From assembly GCA_035531755.1 (NCBI GenBank), contig DATKSK010000016.1, forward strand, positions 1-50,894: DNA of 50,894 nt, in the 5' to 3' direction. The stretch comes from Acidimicrobiales bacterium. Its GTDB lineage: Bacteria > Actinomycetota > Acidimicrobiia > Acidimicrobiales > UBA8190. Shown here piece by piece: positions 7,315-16,774 of the stretch. Both the position numbers and the translations under genes were made by a program. The notes beneath the pieces are model-generated. The model was not told where the DNA came from, searched no databases, and saw only the letters and a program-made list of their open reading frames with translations. How positions within the stretch are numbered: position 1 is the stretch's first letter; each line of letters opens with the position of its first letter.

Positions 7315-8897
7315 GGCACCCTCCCCGACGTCGCCGATCCGCTGACGCGCACCGGGGCCGGCCCGTTCGTGGCCACCGTCGGCTGGTGCGTGCCCGTGGA
7401 CCCCTCCACGTGGTGCACGAGGCGGTCGACCGAGGGGGTGATGCGGTCGAGCACGGGCTTCGGATAGACGCCCAGCACGAAGATGAGGGCGACGAGCGGC
7501 GCCACCACGGCGACCTCGCGCCACGACAGGTCCCGGACCGCGGCGTTGGCCTCGTCGGGCTCGTGGTGGAAGGCCTGCTGGTAGGCCCACAGCAGGTAGA
7601 GAGCCGCCAGCACGACCCCACCGGTGGCGGCCACCGCCCACCACCGGTGCGACAGGAACGTCCCCGTGAGCACCAGGAACTCGCCCACGAAGCCGTTGAG
7701 CCCGGGCAGCCCGATGGCGGCCAGCATGGCCACCGTGAACACCGCCGCCAGCACCGGCGCGGCCCGCTGGAGGCCGCGCAGCTCGTCGGCCTGCCACGTC
7801 TTGCGCCGCTCGTAGACCCACCCGATCACGATGAAGAGCACGGCGATCACGAGGCCGTGGTTGACCATCTGCAGGACGCCGCCGGTGACCCCCTGGGTCG
7901 TGAGCGCGAAGGTGCCGAGCACCACGAACCCGAGGTGGGCGAGCGACGAGTACGCCACCAGCCGCTTCAGATCACGGGTGACGCACGCCACGATGCCCCC
8001 GTAGAGGATGCCGACGACCCCGAGCGTGAGCAGCAGCGGCGCCAGGTCGACCACGGCCCGGGGGAACAGTGTCAGGTCGAAGCGGAGGATGCCGTAGGTG
8101 CCGAGCTTGGCCATGACCGCCGCCAGGATCACCGCGCCCCCGGTGGGCGCCTCGGCGTAGGCGTCGGGCGACCACGTGTGGAACGGGAAGATCGGGGCCT
8201 TCACGGCGAAGGCGGCGGTGAACGCCAGGAACAGCAGGACCTGCGAGGCCAGCCCCAGATGGGTGGTGCTGAGCGCCACGAGGTCGAACGTCAGGTGCCC
8301 CGTCTGGCGCTGGTGGACGAAGGCCACGGCCACGATCCCCACGAGGAGGAAGGCGGAGCCGAGGAAGGTGTACACGAAGAACTTGATGGCCGCGTAGGCG
8401 CGCCGGGCGAAGCCCCACCCGGCGATGACGAAGTAGACGGGGACCAGGGTCAGCTCGAAGAAGAGGAAGAACAGGATCAGGTCGAGCGAGACGAAGCTGC
8501 CGAGACACCCGGCCTCGAGCAGCAGGAGCCAGGCCACGAACGAGCGCGGGTGGCGGTCGATCTTCCCCGCCACGAGGGCCAGGGGGAACAGCAGGGCCGC
8601 CATGAGGACGAGGAACACCGAGATGCCGTCGACACCGAGGTGCCACGAGATGCCGAGCGTCGGCGCCCACACGTGCTGGCTGACGAGGCGGAACCCGCCG
8701 TCGCCGGCCCGGTAGCGCACGGCCACGGTGATGGCGAGGGCGAGGGTGGCGAGGGACCCGGCCAGGCCCACGGCCTGCACCGCCAGCCGCTGGCCGCGCT
8801 CGCCCAGCGAGGACGGCACGAGCGCGGCGACGAGGGCCGCGCCCGCGGGCAGCAGGATGAGCACGGTGAGGAAGGGGAAGGCGCCGTCGTGCGTCAT
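7311..8897 (-). CDS. nuoM: NADH-quinone oxidoreductase subunit M
   Basis: 528 residues, an antiporter-like proton-translocating subunit in the membrane arm. Recognisable stretches are WHLGVDGISVFLVLM, FFELTLVPVYFVIAGWG (with the conserved Glu of NuoM), KAPIFPFHTWSPDAYAEAPTGGAVILA and RDLKRLVAYSSLAHLGFV. ATG 8897 overlaps the nuoL stop as ATGA and its own stop overlaps nuoN. The C terminus has a short polar tail that is not conserved in the family. Confidence 0.97.
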   Translation of the reverse strand: MTHDGAFPFLTVLILLPAGAALVAALVPSSLGERGQRLAVQAVGLAGSLATLALAITVAVRYRAGDGGFRLVSQHVWAPTLGISWHLGVDGISVFLVLMAALLFPLALVAGKIDRHPRSFVAWLLLLEAGCLGSFVSLDLILFFLFFELTLVPVYFVIAGWGFARRAYAAIKFFVYTFLGSAFLLVGIVAVAFVHQRQTGHLTFDLVALSTTHLGLASQVLLFLAFTAAFAVKAPIFPFHTWSPDAYAEAPTGGAVILAAVMAKLGTYGILRFDLTLFPRAVVDLAPLLLTLGVVGILYGGIVACVTRDLKRLVAYSSLAHLGFVVLGTFALTTQGVTGGVLQMVNHGLVIAVLFIVIGWVYERRKTWQADELRGLQRAAPVLAAVFTVAMLAAIGLPGLNGFVGEFLVLTGTFLSHRWWAVAATGGVVLAALYLLWAYQQAFHHEPDEANAAVRDLSWREVAVVAPLVALIFVLGVYPKPVLDRITPSVDRLVHHVEGSTGTHQPTVATNGPAPVRVSGSATSGRVP

Positions 8898-10822
8898 GAC
8901 CACGCCCTCGATGCCATCCAGGCGAGCAGGACGACCAGGCCGAACACGATGCCCAGCGCGTACTGGCGGACGAAGCCGGTCTGCACCCGCCGCAGCCCGC
9001 CCCCCGTGGCCCGCGCCAGCCGGCCCACGCCGTTCACGGCGCCGTCGATGACCCTGGCCTCGACCACCGTGGCGCAGAAGGTGGCGAACGCCTGGCCCGG
9101 GCGGCCGATGAGCGCGTCGTAGACGTCGTCGAGGAAGTAGGCGCGCCGGAGCACGGCGGGCTCGAGCGCGGGCGCGTCGGGGCGGCGCGACCACAGCGGG
9201 AAGGACACCGCCAGCCCCGTCACGGCCACCACCGAGTCGACGATGCCGAGGGCCCACCGGGTGCCCGACGACTGGTGGGCGTCGAACAGGGCGGTGCCGA
9301 AGACCGGGCGCAACCACCCGAGCGGGTCCCAGCTCGGGTGCCACGGCAGGTGCAGCAGGCCGCCGACGAGGGCCAGCGCCGCCAGCACGACGAGCGGGAG
9401 CGCCATCACCGGCGGCGCCTCGTGGGGCACGGCGCCGCCGTGGTCGTGGGCGTCGGGTGCCGACGTCGACGCCGAGGGGCGGGCCCCCAGCACGGCGCGC
9501 CAGCGGTCGTCGCCCCAGAACGCCAGAGCCGCCAGCCGGGTCATGTAGTAGGCCGTCAGCGCGGCGGTGACGAGGCCCACGACCCACAGGACCGGGAACC
9601 GGGCGAAGGCGTTGTCGAGCACGTCCCCCTTGGCGAAGAAGCCCGACAGGGGCGGGATCCCGGCGATGGCCAGCCAGCCCACGGCGAAGGTGGCGAACGT
9701 GAGCGGCATGAACCGCCGCAGGTTCCCCATCTTCTTGAGGTCCTGCTCGTCGTGCAGCCCGTGGATCACCGATCCCGCCCCGAGGAAGAGCAGCGCCTTG
9801 AAGAAGGCGTGGGCGACCATGAGGAAGATGGCGGCCTCGTAGGCCCCGGTCCCCACGGCCAGGAACATGTACCCGAGCTGCGACACCGTCGAGTAGGCGA
9901 GCACCTTCTTGATGTCGCTCTGGGCGCAGCCGATGGTGGCGGCCACGAAGGCGGTGGTGGCCCCGATCGAGGCCACCACCAGCTGGGCGGTGTGCGACTG
10001 GGCGAGGACGGGGCTGATACGGCACATCAGGTAGACGCCCGCGGTGACCATGGTCGCCGCGTGGATCAGGGCCGACACCGGCGTGGGGCCCTCCATGGCG
10101 TCGGCCAGCCACGGGAACAGCGGCAGCTGGGCGGACTTCCCCGCCGCGGCCCCGAACAGCAGCAGGCACACCGCCGTGCCCGTCCCGCCGCCGATGGCGG
10201 ACAGGTGGGAGAAGATCCCGGTGTAGTCGAGGGTCCCGGTCTTGGAGAAGACGAGGAAGACGGCGATGAGGAACCCGACGTCGGCCAGGCGGTTGTAGAT
10301 GAAGGCCTTCTTCCCCGCGCTGGCCGCGCTGTCGCGCCCGAACCAGAAGCCAATCAGCCAGTAGGAGCACACCCCGACGCCCTCCCACCCCACGAAGGTG
10401 AACAGGAGGTTGTTGCCCAGCACGAGCAGCAGCATCGACGCCACGAAGAGGTTCAGGTAGAGGAAGAACTTCGGGTAGTCGGGATCGCCCTTCATGTAGC
10501 CGATGGAGTACAGGTGGATGAGCGCGCTCACACCCGTCACGAACAGCGCCATCGTCATCGACAGCGGGTCGACGAGCAGCGCCGCCTTCACCTGCAGCCC
10601 GCCCACCGGGATCCACGTGAACAGGTCCTGCGTGAACGACCGGAACGGGGCCGCCCGCGAGACGAGCCCGGCATAGACCACGCAGGCCACCACGAAGGAC
10701 CCCGCCACCGTGGCCGTGCCCAGCCAGCCGGCCCAGGGATCGCCCAGCCGGCGCCCGGCGGCCGCGAGCACGACGAAGCCGGCGAGCGGCAGCAGCGGCA
10801 GCAGGTAGGCGGCGTGGAGCAT
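8894..10822 (-). CDS. nuoL: NADH-quinone oxidoreductase subunit L
   Basis: 642 residues, the distal proton-pumping subunit with the lateral helix. Hallmarks are DPLSMTMALFVTGVSALIHLYSIGYM, FVGWEGVGVCSYWLIGFW, KSAQLPLFPWLADAMEGPTPVSALIHAATMVTAGVYL and SDIKKVLAYSTVSQLGYM. An Ala/His/Asp-rich cytoplasmic segment (GARPSASTSAPDAHDHGG) interrupts the C-terminal helices, which is common in actinobacterial NuoL. The ATG at 10822 has no strong ribosome-binding site. The 83-base gap to nuoK is the largest in the operon. Confidence 0.97.
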   Translation of the reverse strand: MLHAAYLLPLLPLAGFVVLAAAGRRLGDPWAGWLGTATVAGSFVVACVVYAGLVSRAAPFRSFTQDLFTWIPVGGLQVKAALLVDPLSMTMALFVTGVSALIHLYSIGYMKGDPDYPKFFLYLNLFVASMLLLVLGNNLLFTFVGWEGVGVCSYWLIGFWFGRDSAASAGKKAFIYNRLADVGFLIAVFLVFSKTGTLDYTGIFSHLSAIGGGTGTAVCLLLFGAAAGKSAQLPLFPWLADAMEGPTPVSALIHAATMVTAGVYLMCRISPVLAQSHTAQLVVASIGATTAFVAATIGCAQSDIKKVLAYSTVSQLGYMFLAVGTGAYEAAIFLMVAHAFFKALLFLGAGSVIHGLHDEQDLKKMGNLRRFMPLTFATFAVGWLAIAGIPPLSGFFAKGDVLDNAFARFPVLWVVGLVTAALTAYYMTRLAALAFWGDDRWRAVLGARPSASTSAPDAHDHGGAVPHEAPPVMALPLVVLAALALVGGLLHLPWHPSWDPLGWLRPVFGTALFDAHQSSGTRWALGIVDSVVAVTGLAVSFPLWSRRPDAPALEPAVLRRAYFLDDVYDALIGRPGQAFATFCATVVEARVIDGAVNGVGRLARATGGGLRRVQTGFVRQYALGIVFGLVVLLAWMASRAWS

Positions 10823-10844
10823 GGTGATCGGGTCCGGTTCGGTC

Positions 10845-10886
10845 GGGGGCTGGTGGTCGGGGGCTGGTGGTCGGGGACTGGTTGTC
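10845..10886. repeat. Three tandem 14-bp units in the nuoK-nuoL gap
   Basis: The unit gggggctggtggtc occurs at 10845-10858 and 10859-10872, with a third copy at 10873-10886 that differs at two positions. It lies in the leader between nuoK and nuoL, so the nuoL untranslated region contains it as GACCACCAGCCCCC. Confidence 0.85.
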
Positions 10887-10905
10887 GAAGTCGAATGGCG
10901 GGCGG

Positions 10906-11211
10906 TCAGCCCCGCATGATGTGGAGGTCGTCGGCGGTGGCGGTCCGGCGGCGGCGGAAGATGGCGACGACGATGCCGAGGCCGACGACCACCTCGGCCG
11001 CCGCCACCACCAGGGTGAAGAACACGAGCGCCTGGCCCCCGACGTCGTTCAGCATGCGGGCGAAGGTCACGAAGGTCAGGTTGGCGGCGTTCAGCATGAG
11101 CTCGACGCACATGAACATGACGAGGACGTTGCGCCGCACCAGCAGGCCGAGCGCGCCGATGCAGAACACCACCGCGGCCAACCCGAGGTACCAGCCACCG
11201 GCGAGGCTCAC
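10906..11211 (-). CDS. nuoK: NADH-quinone oxidoreductase subunit K
   Basis: 101 residues with three membrane helices, the standard NuoK size. Conserved Glu residues sit in helix 2 ([13 protein letters not shown]) and helix 3 ([20 protein letters not shown]). It forms part of the proton path at the junction of the antiporter subunits. GTG 11211 overlaps the nuoJ stop as GTGA. Confidence 0.96.
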   Translation of the reverse strand: MSLAGGWYLGLAAVVFCIGALGLLVRRNVLVMFMCVELMLNAANLTFVTFARMLNDVGGQALVFFTLVVAAAEVVVGLGIVVAIFRRRRTATADDLHIMRG

Positions 11212-11942
11212 GACGCCGGCTCCTCGGCGTCGGCGCCCGACGAGCCGCCCGCCACGAAGAGCTCCTCCGCCTGCGCCGGGGCCGGGGCCGCGCCGTCGGC
11301 GCCCGAGCCGGTGATGGGCGTGGGCACGGCCCCGACGACGTCGTCGGCCTCGTCCACGGGCGCGCCCGACGCCCCTCCGGGCCGGCGGGCCAGGACGACG
11401 GCGCCCACCACGGCGATCACCAGGAGCGCCGAGGTCACCTCGAAGGCGAACAGATAGGTCGTGAACACCGAGCGCCCCAGGGCGGCCACGTCCCCGCCGG
11501 CCTGGCCGCGGGCGGGGCCGGCCACCGACCGGGCGCCGACGGACCAGTGGGCGCCGATCCCCATGAGCAGCAGGCCGGCGAGGGCCAGCACCACGAGCCC
11601 CACGGCCAGGGGCCGCTGGGCCCGCAGGGGCTCCTCGGCCACGTTCTCCTCGCGGTCGACGCCGAGGAACATGATCACGAAGAGGAAGAGCACGACGATG
11701 GCGCCGGCGTACACGATCACCTGCACGGCCGCCAGGAAGTTGGCCTGCTGCTCGACGAAGAGCACGGCCACGCCGAAGAGGGTCATGACGAGCATCAGCG
11801 CGGCGTGCACCGGGTTGCGGGCCACCACCACGCCGACGGCGCCCGCCAGGACCACGGCGGCGGCCACGGCGAAGGTGAAGGCGTCCACCCTGGTGGCGGT
11901 GCCCAGCACGGTGACGAGGGTGGCCAGCGTGGCGGTGAGCAT
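11208..11942 (-). CDS. nuoJ: NADH-quinone oxidoreductase subunit J
   Basis: 244 residues with five predicted helices. The pi-bulge helix region [20 protein letters not shown] identifies NuoJ, as does [22 protein letters not shown]. The last 55 or so residues form an acidic Ala/Gly/Pro-rich tail beyond the family core. ATG 11942 shares one base with the nuoI stop (TGATG). Confidence 0.96.
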   Translation of the reverse strand: MLTATLATLVTVLGTATRVDAFTFAVAAAVVLAGAVGVVVARNPVHAALMLVMTLFGVAVLFVEQQANFLAAVQVIVYAGAIVVLFLFVIMFLGVDREENVAEEPLRAQRPLAVGLVVLALAGLLLMGIGAHWSVGARSVAGPARGQAGGDVAALGRSVFTTYLFAFEVTSALLVIAVVGAVVLARRPGGASGAPVDEADDVVGAVPTPITGSGADGAAPAPAQAEELFVAGGSSGADAEEPAS

Positions 11943-12730
11943 CAGCGGCCGTCGCTCCGGCGGCGCAGCGAGCCCGTCCGCAGCTGGACCCGGTCGCGCA
12001 GGCGGCTCATCACGCCGCGCGCCCCCTGCTGGTCGGGATTGCGGTCGATGTCGTCGAGGTGGGCCGAGAAGGTGTCGCGCAGCTGCCGGTTGCCGGTGGC
12101 GACGTCGTCACGGTTGGCGCTCTGGCCGCCCTCCGGGGCGCGCACGCCGTACCCCAGCTCCCCCGACCACTGCACGCGGCCCTCGTAGGCGGCCACGCCC
12201 GACGGCGACGTCGCCCGCATCCAGCCCGAAGTGTGCAGGTCGTCGCCTTCGCGCCAGTCCTCCCACGGCAGGCGGCGGGGCCGGCCGTCGTCGTCGACGA
12301 GCAGCTCGTCCTTCGTGTAGATGGCGTCCGCCCGGTTGGTGAAGGAGAACTCGAAGAGCTTGGTCTCGGTGATGGCCTCGGTGGGGCACGCCTCCACGCA
12401 CATGTCGCAGTGGATGCAGCGCAGATAGTTGATCTCGTACACGAAGCCGAAACGCTCGCCCGGCGAGACCGGGTCGGACGGCACGTTGTCGGCGCCGCGC
12501 ACGTAGATGCAGTCGGCCGGGCACACCCCGGCGCACAGCTCGCACCCGATGCACTTCTCCATACCGTCCTCGTAGCGGTTGAGGACGTGGCGCCCGTGCT
12601 GGCGGATCGGCTTCGGCTTCTTCTGGAGCGGGTACTGCCACGTGACGCGGGTGCGCGCCATCTGCTGGAGGGTCACCTTGAACCCGCCGAGGAAGCTCAG
12701 CTCGTCGCGCAGCCCGTCGAGGAACCCCAT
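11942..12730 (-). CDS. nuoI: NADH-quinone oxidoreductase subunit I (2x[4Fe-4S])
   Basis: 262 residues. Two ferredoxin motifs, [12 protein letters not shown] and [12 protein letters not shown], bind clusters N6a and N6b, which pass electrons from NuoG towards NuoB. The N-terminal amphipathic helix and [19 protein letters not shown] are typical. A C-terminal extension of about 80 residues, rich in Arg and Asp, follows the conserved core. ATG 12730 overlaps the nuoH stop (TGATG). Confidence 0.97.
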   Translation of the reverse strand: MGFLDGLRDELSFLGGFKVTLQQMARTRVTWQYPLQKKPKPIRQHGRHVLNRYEDGMEKCIGCELCAGVCPADCIYVRGADNVPSDPVSPGERFGFVYEINYLRCIHCDMCVEACPTEAITETKLFEFSFTNRADAIYTKDELLVDDDGRPRRLPWEDWREGDDLHTSGWMRATSPSGVAAYEGRVQWSGELGYGVRAPEGGQSANRDDVATGNRQLRDTFSAHLDDIDRNPDQQGARGVMSRLRDRVQLRTGSLRRRSDGR

Positions 12731-13920
12731 CAGGACACCACCTCGGGCGCGTCGATCTCCTCGGTGGTGCCGCCCGCGCCCGCCCCGACCACGATGGAGC
12801 GCAGCAGCAGGCCGCCGGCGACGACGAGCGCCACGATCACGCCCACCCCCCACCACCGTCCCACCAGGAACGCCGCCAGGACGAGGACCCACCCGAGCGA
12901 CAGCGGGATCAGGACCTTCCAGCCGAGGTCCATCAGCTGGTCGTAGCGCAGCCGCGGCAGGGCGGCGCGCAGCCACACGTAGACGAACAGGAAGATCAGG
13001 GTCTTGCCGAGGAACCAGGCCACCGGGATCAGCCACGACAGGATGAACACGTGGGCGGTGGGCCCGTCGGGGCCGCCGAGGAACAGCGTCACCACGATGG
13101 CGGACATGGTGATGACGTTCATGAACTCGGCCATGAAGAAGAGGGCGAAGCGGATGGACGAGTACTCGGTGTTGAAGCCACCCACGAGCTCCTGCTCCGC
13201 CTCCACCAGGTCGAACGGCGGGCGCGTGAGCTCGGCGGTGATGGCGATCATGAAAAGGAAGAAGGGAAGGATGCCGGTGCGGATCAGGTACCAGCTCCCG
13301 ATGAACGTGTGGGACTGGGCGTCCACGATGGCCCGGGTCGACAGCGACCCCGCCAGCAGCACCACCATCGTCACCGTCATCCCCAGGGCGGCCTCGTAGG
13401 AGATCATCTGCGCCGAGGCGCGCACCGATCCGAGCAGCGGGTACTTCGAGCCCGACGACCAGCCCGCCAGCATGACGCCGTAGACCGAGACCGACGACAT
13501 CGCCAGCAGGAACAGGATCCCGATGGGCGGGTCGGCGACCTGCAGCTCGAACGTGTGCCCGAACACCGTCACGAGGCCCCCGACCGGCACGATGGCGAAC
13601 GCCAGGAAGGCGGGCAGGATCGACAGGTAGGGGGCCAGCTTGAACACGAACTTGTCGGCGCGCTCGGGGAGGAGGTCCTCCTTGAAGAACAGCTTGATGC
13701 CGTCGGCGAGCGTCTGCAGCAGGCCCCACGGGCCGGCGCGGTTCGGGCCGATGCGGGCCTGCATGTCCGAGATGATCTTGCGCTCGAACCAGATCATGAG
13801 CATGACCGAGACGAGCAGGGCACCGAAGGCGACCAGCACCTTGATGACGACGATGAGCAGCTCGACCCAGTGCACGCCGTGCGCGAACAGCGGGTCGCCG
13901 AGGGCGAGGAGGTGTCCCAT
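12730..13920 (-). CDS. nuoH: NADH-quinone oxidoreductase subunit H
   Basis: 396 residues, about eight membrane helices. It forms most of the quinone entry chamber. Signature segments are [59 protein letters not shown] and the charged loop preceding [15 protein letters not shown] 13920 is preceded by GGGAG at a normal distance. A polar C-terminal tail ends [10 protein letters not shown]. Confidence 0.97.
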   Translation of the reverse strand: MGHLLALGDPLFAHGVHWVELLIVVIKVLVAFGALLVSVMLMIWFERKIISDMQARIGPNRAGPWGLLQTLADGIKLFFKEDLLPERADKFVFKLAPYLSILPAFLAFAIVPVGGLVTVFGHTFELQVADPPIGILFLLAMSSVSVYGVMLAGWSSGSKYPLLGSVRASAQMISYEAALGMTVTMVVLLAGSLSTRAIVDAQSHTFIGSWYLIRTGILPFFLFMIAITAELTRPPFDLVEAEQELVGGFNTEYSSIRFALFFMAEFMNVITMSAIVVTLFLGGPDGPTAHVFILSWLIPVAWFLGKTLIFLFVYVWLRAALPRLRYDQLMDLGWKVLIPLSLGWVLVLAAFLVGRWWGVGVIVALVVAGGLLLRSIVVGAGAGGTTEEIDAPEVVS

Positions 13921-13936
13921 CACCGGCTCCCGGCCG

Positions 13937-16774
13937 TCACAGCGTCTCCAGCCGGACGTCGACGACGGGGTCACCGGCGTCGATCAGCGCCGACGCGCCC
14001 GCAAAGACGGTCGCCGCAGCCTCCCCGGCGGTGCCGGCGGTGGCGCCGTCCCCGTCCGATGCGGCCGCGGTGGCGGCCAGGTTGAAGCCGATCGAGGCCA
14101 CCCCGCGCGGGACGCCGTCGTCGGCGACCGCCCGCAGGACGAGGGCGCCACGGGCCGAGCGCACGCGCACGCGCTCACCGGTGGTGACACCGAGGCGGTC
14201 GAGGTCGTACGGGTTCGCCTGCACCGTGGCCGGCGGCGCCAGGGCGGCGAGCGAGGCGCACGCCTCCACGAACACGCCCCCGTCGTAGAGGTGGCGCGGC
14301 GCCACGAGGCGCAGCGAGTAGCTGTCGGGCGCGGGCACGTGCGGGGCGTCCACGGGCTGGGGCCACTGCAAGGGCCGGGGGCGGGCGGCGGCGCTGCCGG
14401 CGCCGTTGCCGTCGCCATGGCCGGCGCCGTTGCCGTCGTCGTTGCCGGCGCCGTTGCCGTCGTCGCCGCCGAGGGGCTCGGCCAACCCGGCGCGCGGCGG
14501 AGCCCCCTGGATCTCGACGGCCTCGATGCCGGGCGTGGCCACGGGGTCGAAGGGGGCCAGCGAGGCCCTGGAGGAGATGCGCACGGGTGACGACGCCAGC
14601 GGGGCGACGATGCCGTCGCGCCCGCCGGGCGCGTCGAGGGCGGCTCGGGTGATCCCGGCGTGCGAGGGGGCCAGGCGCTCGACCTCGTCCCAGATCTCGG
14701 CGACGCTGGCGAAACCGAGGTCCGCGCTCAGCCGCTCGGCCAGCTCGACGGCCACCATCCAGTCCGGCCAGCACTGGCCGGGTGCCACCAGCTTCTGGGC
14801 CACGCGGGTCACGCGGCCCTCGATGTTGGTCGTCGTCCCGGCGCGCTCGTGGGCCGAGGCGGTCGGCAGCACGACGTCGGCGAGCGCCGACGACGACGAC
14901 AGGAAGGCGTCGACGGCCACCACCAGCCCGGCGCGGCGCAGGGCCTCCTCGGCCAGGGCCCGGTCGGGGAAGTCGCCGACCGGGTCGGCCCCCACGAGCA
15001 CGAGCGCGTGCATGGTCCCGTCCGCCAGCGCCCGCAGGATGCCGGTGGTGTCGCGGCCGCGCGCCGGGGGGACCGAGCCCCACGCCGCGGTGTACCAGTG
15101 GCGGCCCTCGTCGAGACCCACACGGCCCGGCAGGAGGCCCGGTGCGAGGCCCATGTCGATCGCACCCATGACGTTGCCCCGGCGCAGTGCCGGAAGAAAG
15201 CGCGCCGCGGGCCACGCCTCGGCCAGGGCGGCGGCGGCGGCGGCCACCAGCTCGGCGTGCTCCGCCATCGAGGGCCGGCCGAGCACGACCACCACGCCCT
15301 CGCCCCCGTCGCCGGCGCGCCCCAGCGCACCGCGTGCGGCCTCCCACGCGCCCTCGTCGACCGACTCCGGGCGCTCCCCGCCGGCGGCGACGGCGCGGGC
15401 CAGGGCGGCGGCCTCGCCGGGCCGGTAGGCGAGCGACGCCGTGGCGAACTCGCCCAGGGCGCCCGAGCGCGCCGCCAGCTCGACCACGGGCACCCCGCCG
15501 TCGACGGCGGCGCCCCGCAGGCGGAGGAAGAGCACCGGCAGCTCCTCGCGCAGGTCGCCGGCGAGGACGACCACGCACCGGGCGCGACAGGCGTCGTCGA
15601 CGGTGGCCCGGGGCAGGCCCAGCACCACCTCGGCGGGCAGGCCGTCGGCGAGCTGGGCGTCGACGGAGTCCGTGCCGAGCACCGACTTGGCGAGCTTGGC
15701 CCACGCGTAGGCGTCCTCGTTGGACAACCGGGCCCCCCCGATCACGCCGATGGACTCGGGGCCGTGCTCGGCCCGGACCTGCGCCAGGCGCGCTGCCGCG
15801 GTCGACAGCGCCTCGGCCCACGACGCCGGCACCAGCGCGGCGCCGGCCGCGTCGCGCTCCCCGGTGCCGCGCACGAGCGGCACCGTCAGGCGGTCCTCGG
15901 CGTTCACGGCCTCGTAGCCGAACCGGCCCTTGTCGCACAGCCAGCTGTGGTTGAGGGGATCGCTGTCGATGCCGAGCAGGCGCGTCACCCGGTTGGCAGA
16001 CGACTGCACCGCGGCGCGGCAGCCGAAGGCGCACAGCGTGCACGTCGACTCCACCTGGTCGAGGTCCCAGGGACGGGCCGTGAACCGGTACGGCGAGGCC
16101 GTGAGGGCACCGACGGGGCAGATCTGCACGGTGTTGCCGCTGAAGTACGACGTGAAGGCGTGGTCCTCGAAGACGCTCACCTCGACGGTGTCGCCGCGCC
16201 CGAGGAAGTCGATCTGCGCCTCGCCGGCCACCTCGGCGGCGAAGCGCACGCAGCGGCCGCACTGGATGCAGCGTTCGCGGTCGAGCAGCACGAGCTCGGA
16301 GATGGGGATCGGCTTCGCCCAGTGGCGCTTCTCCTCGAGGAAGCGGCTCTCGCCCGGGCCGTACCCGAGGGTCTGGTCCTGCAGGGGGCACTCCCCGCCC
16401 TTGTCGCACACGGGGCAGTCCAGGGGGTGGTTGACGAGGAGGAGCTCGAGCACGCCCACCTGGGCTTTCTTCGTCTTCTCCGAGGTCGTGTCCACCTCCA
16501 TGCCCTCGGCCACGGTGACGTAACAAGCCGGCTGGAGCGTCGCCCCACGGGGCCCGGACACCTCGACCAGGCACATCCGGCACATGCCGACGGGCTTCAT
16601 GCGCGGGTGGTAGCAGAACCGCGGGATGAACGTCCCCGCCCGCTCGGCCGCGGCGATGAGGAACTCGCCCGCCGGGGCCGTGACCTCGCGCCCGTCGAGC
16701 GAGAAGGTGACCGTGGCGTCGGGGTCGGCCGGTTGCGAGATGGCGTGGTGCGAGGTGGCGACGGGGTCAGCCAT
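13937..16774 (-). CDS. nuoG: NADH-quinone oxidoreductase subunit G
   Basis: 945 residues. The N-terminal [2Fe-2S] ferredoxin domain has CYHPRMKPVGMCRMC...C. It is followed by HPLDCPVCDKGGECPLQ and CIQCGRCVRF for the [4Fe-4S] clusters. The molybdopterin-oxidoreductase-like domain keeps CTLCAFGC followed 27 residues later by C (WLCDKGRFGYE), the CxxCxxxCx27C motif of the extra cluster N7. Near residue 780 lies a linker with three copies of DGNGAG-type repeats. ATG 16774 overlaps the end of nuoF by 8 bases. The peripheral arm lies in the cytoplasm. Confidence 0.96.
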   Translation of the reverse strand: MADPVATSHHAISQPADPDATVTFSLDGREVTAPAGEFLIAAAERAGTFIPRFCYHPRMKPVGMCRMCLVEVSGPRGATLQPACYVTVAEGMEVDTTSEKTKKAQVGVLELLLVNHPLDCPVCDKGGECPLQDQTLGYGPGESRFLEEKRHWAKPIPISELVLLDRERCIQCGRCVRFAAEVAGEAQIDFLGRGDTVEVSVFEDHAFTSYFSGNTVQICPVGALTASPYRFTARPWDLDQVESTCTLCAFGCRAAVQSSANRVTRLLGIDSDPLNHSWLCDKGRFGYEAVNAEDRLTVPLVRGTGERDAAGAALVPASWAEALSTAAARLAQVRAEHGPESIGVIGGARLSNEDAYAWAKLAKSVLGTDSVDAQLADGLPAEVVLGLPRATVDDACRARCVVVLAGDLREELPVLFLRLRGAAVDGGVPVVELAARSGALGEFATASLAYRPGEAAALARAVAAGGERPESVDEGAWEAARGALGRAGDGGEGVVVVLGRPSMAEHAELVAAAAAALAEAWPAARFLPALRRGNVMGAIDMGLAPGLLPGRVGLDEGRHWYTAAWGSVPPARGRDTTGILRALADGTMHALVLVGADPVGDFPDRALAEEALRRAGLVVAVDAFLSSSSALADVVLPTASAHERAGTTTNIEGRVTRVAQKLVAPGQCWPDWMVAVELAERLSADLGFASVAEIWDEVERLAPSHAGITRAALDAPGGRDGIVAPLASSPVRISSRASLAPFDPVATPGIEAVEIQGAPPRAGLAEPLGGDDGNGAGNDDGNGAGHGDGNGAGSAAARPRPLQWPQPVDAPHVPAPDSYSLRLVAPRHLYDGGVFVEACASLAALAPPATVQANPYDLDRLGVTTGERVRVRSARGALVLRAVADDGVPRGVASIGFNLAATAAASDGDGATAGTAGEAAATVFAGASALIDAGDPVVDVRLETL

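Noticed and set aside
7386-11314. Long plus-strand frames opposite nuoL, nuoM and nuoK
   Set aside because: They are rich in His, Gly and Arg, typical of antisense shadows of membrane-protein genes.
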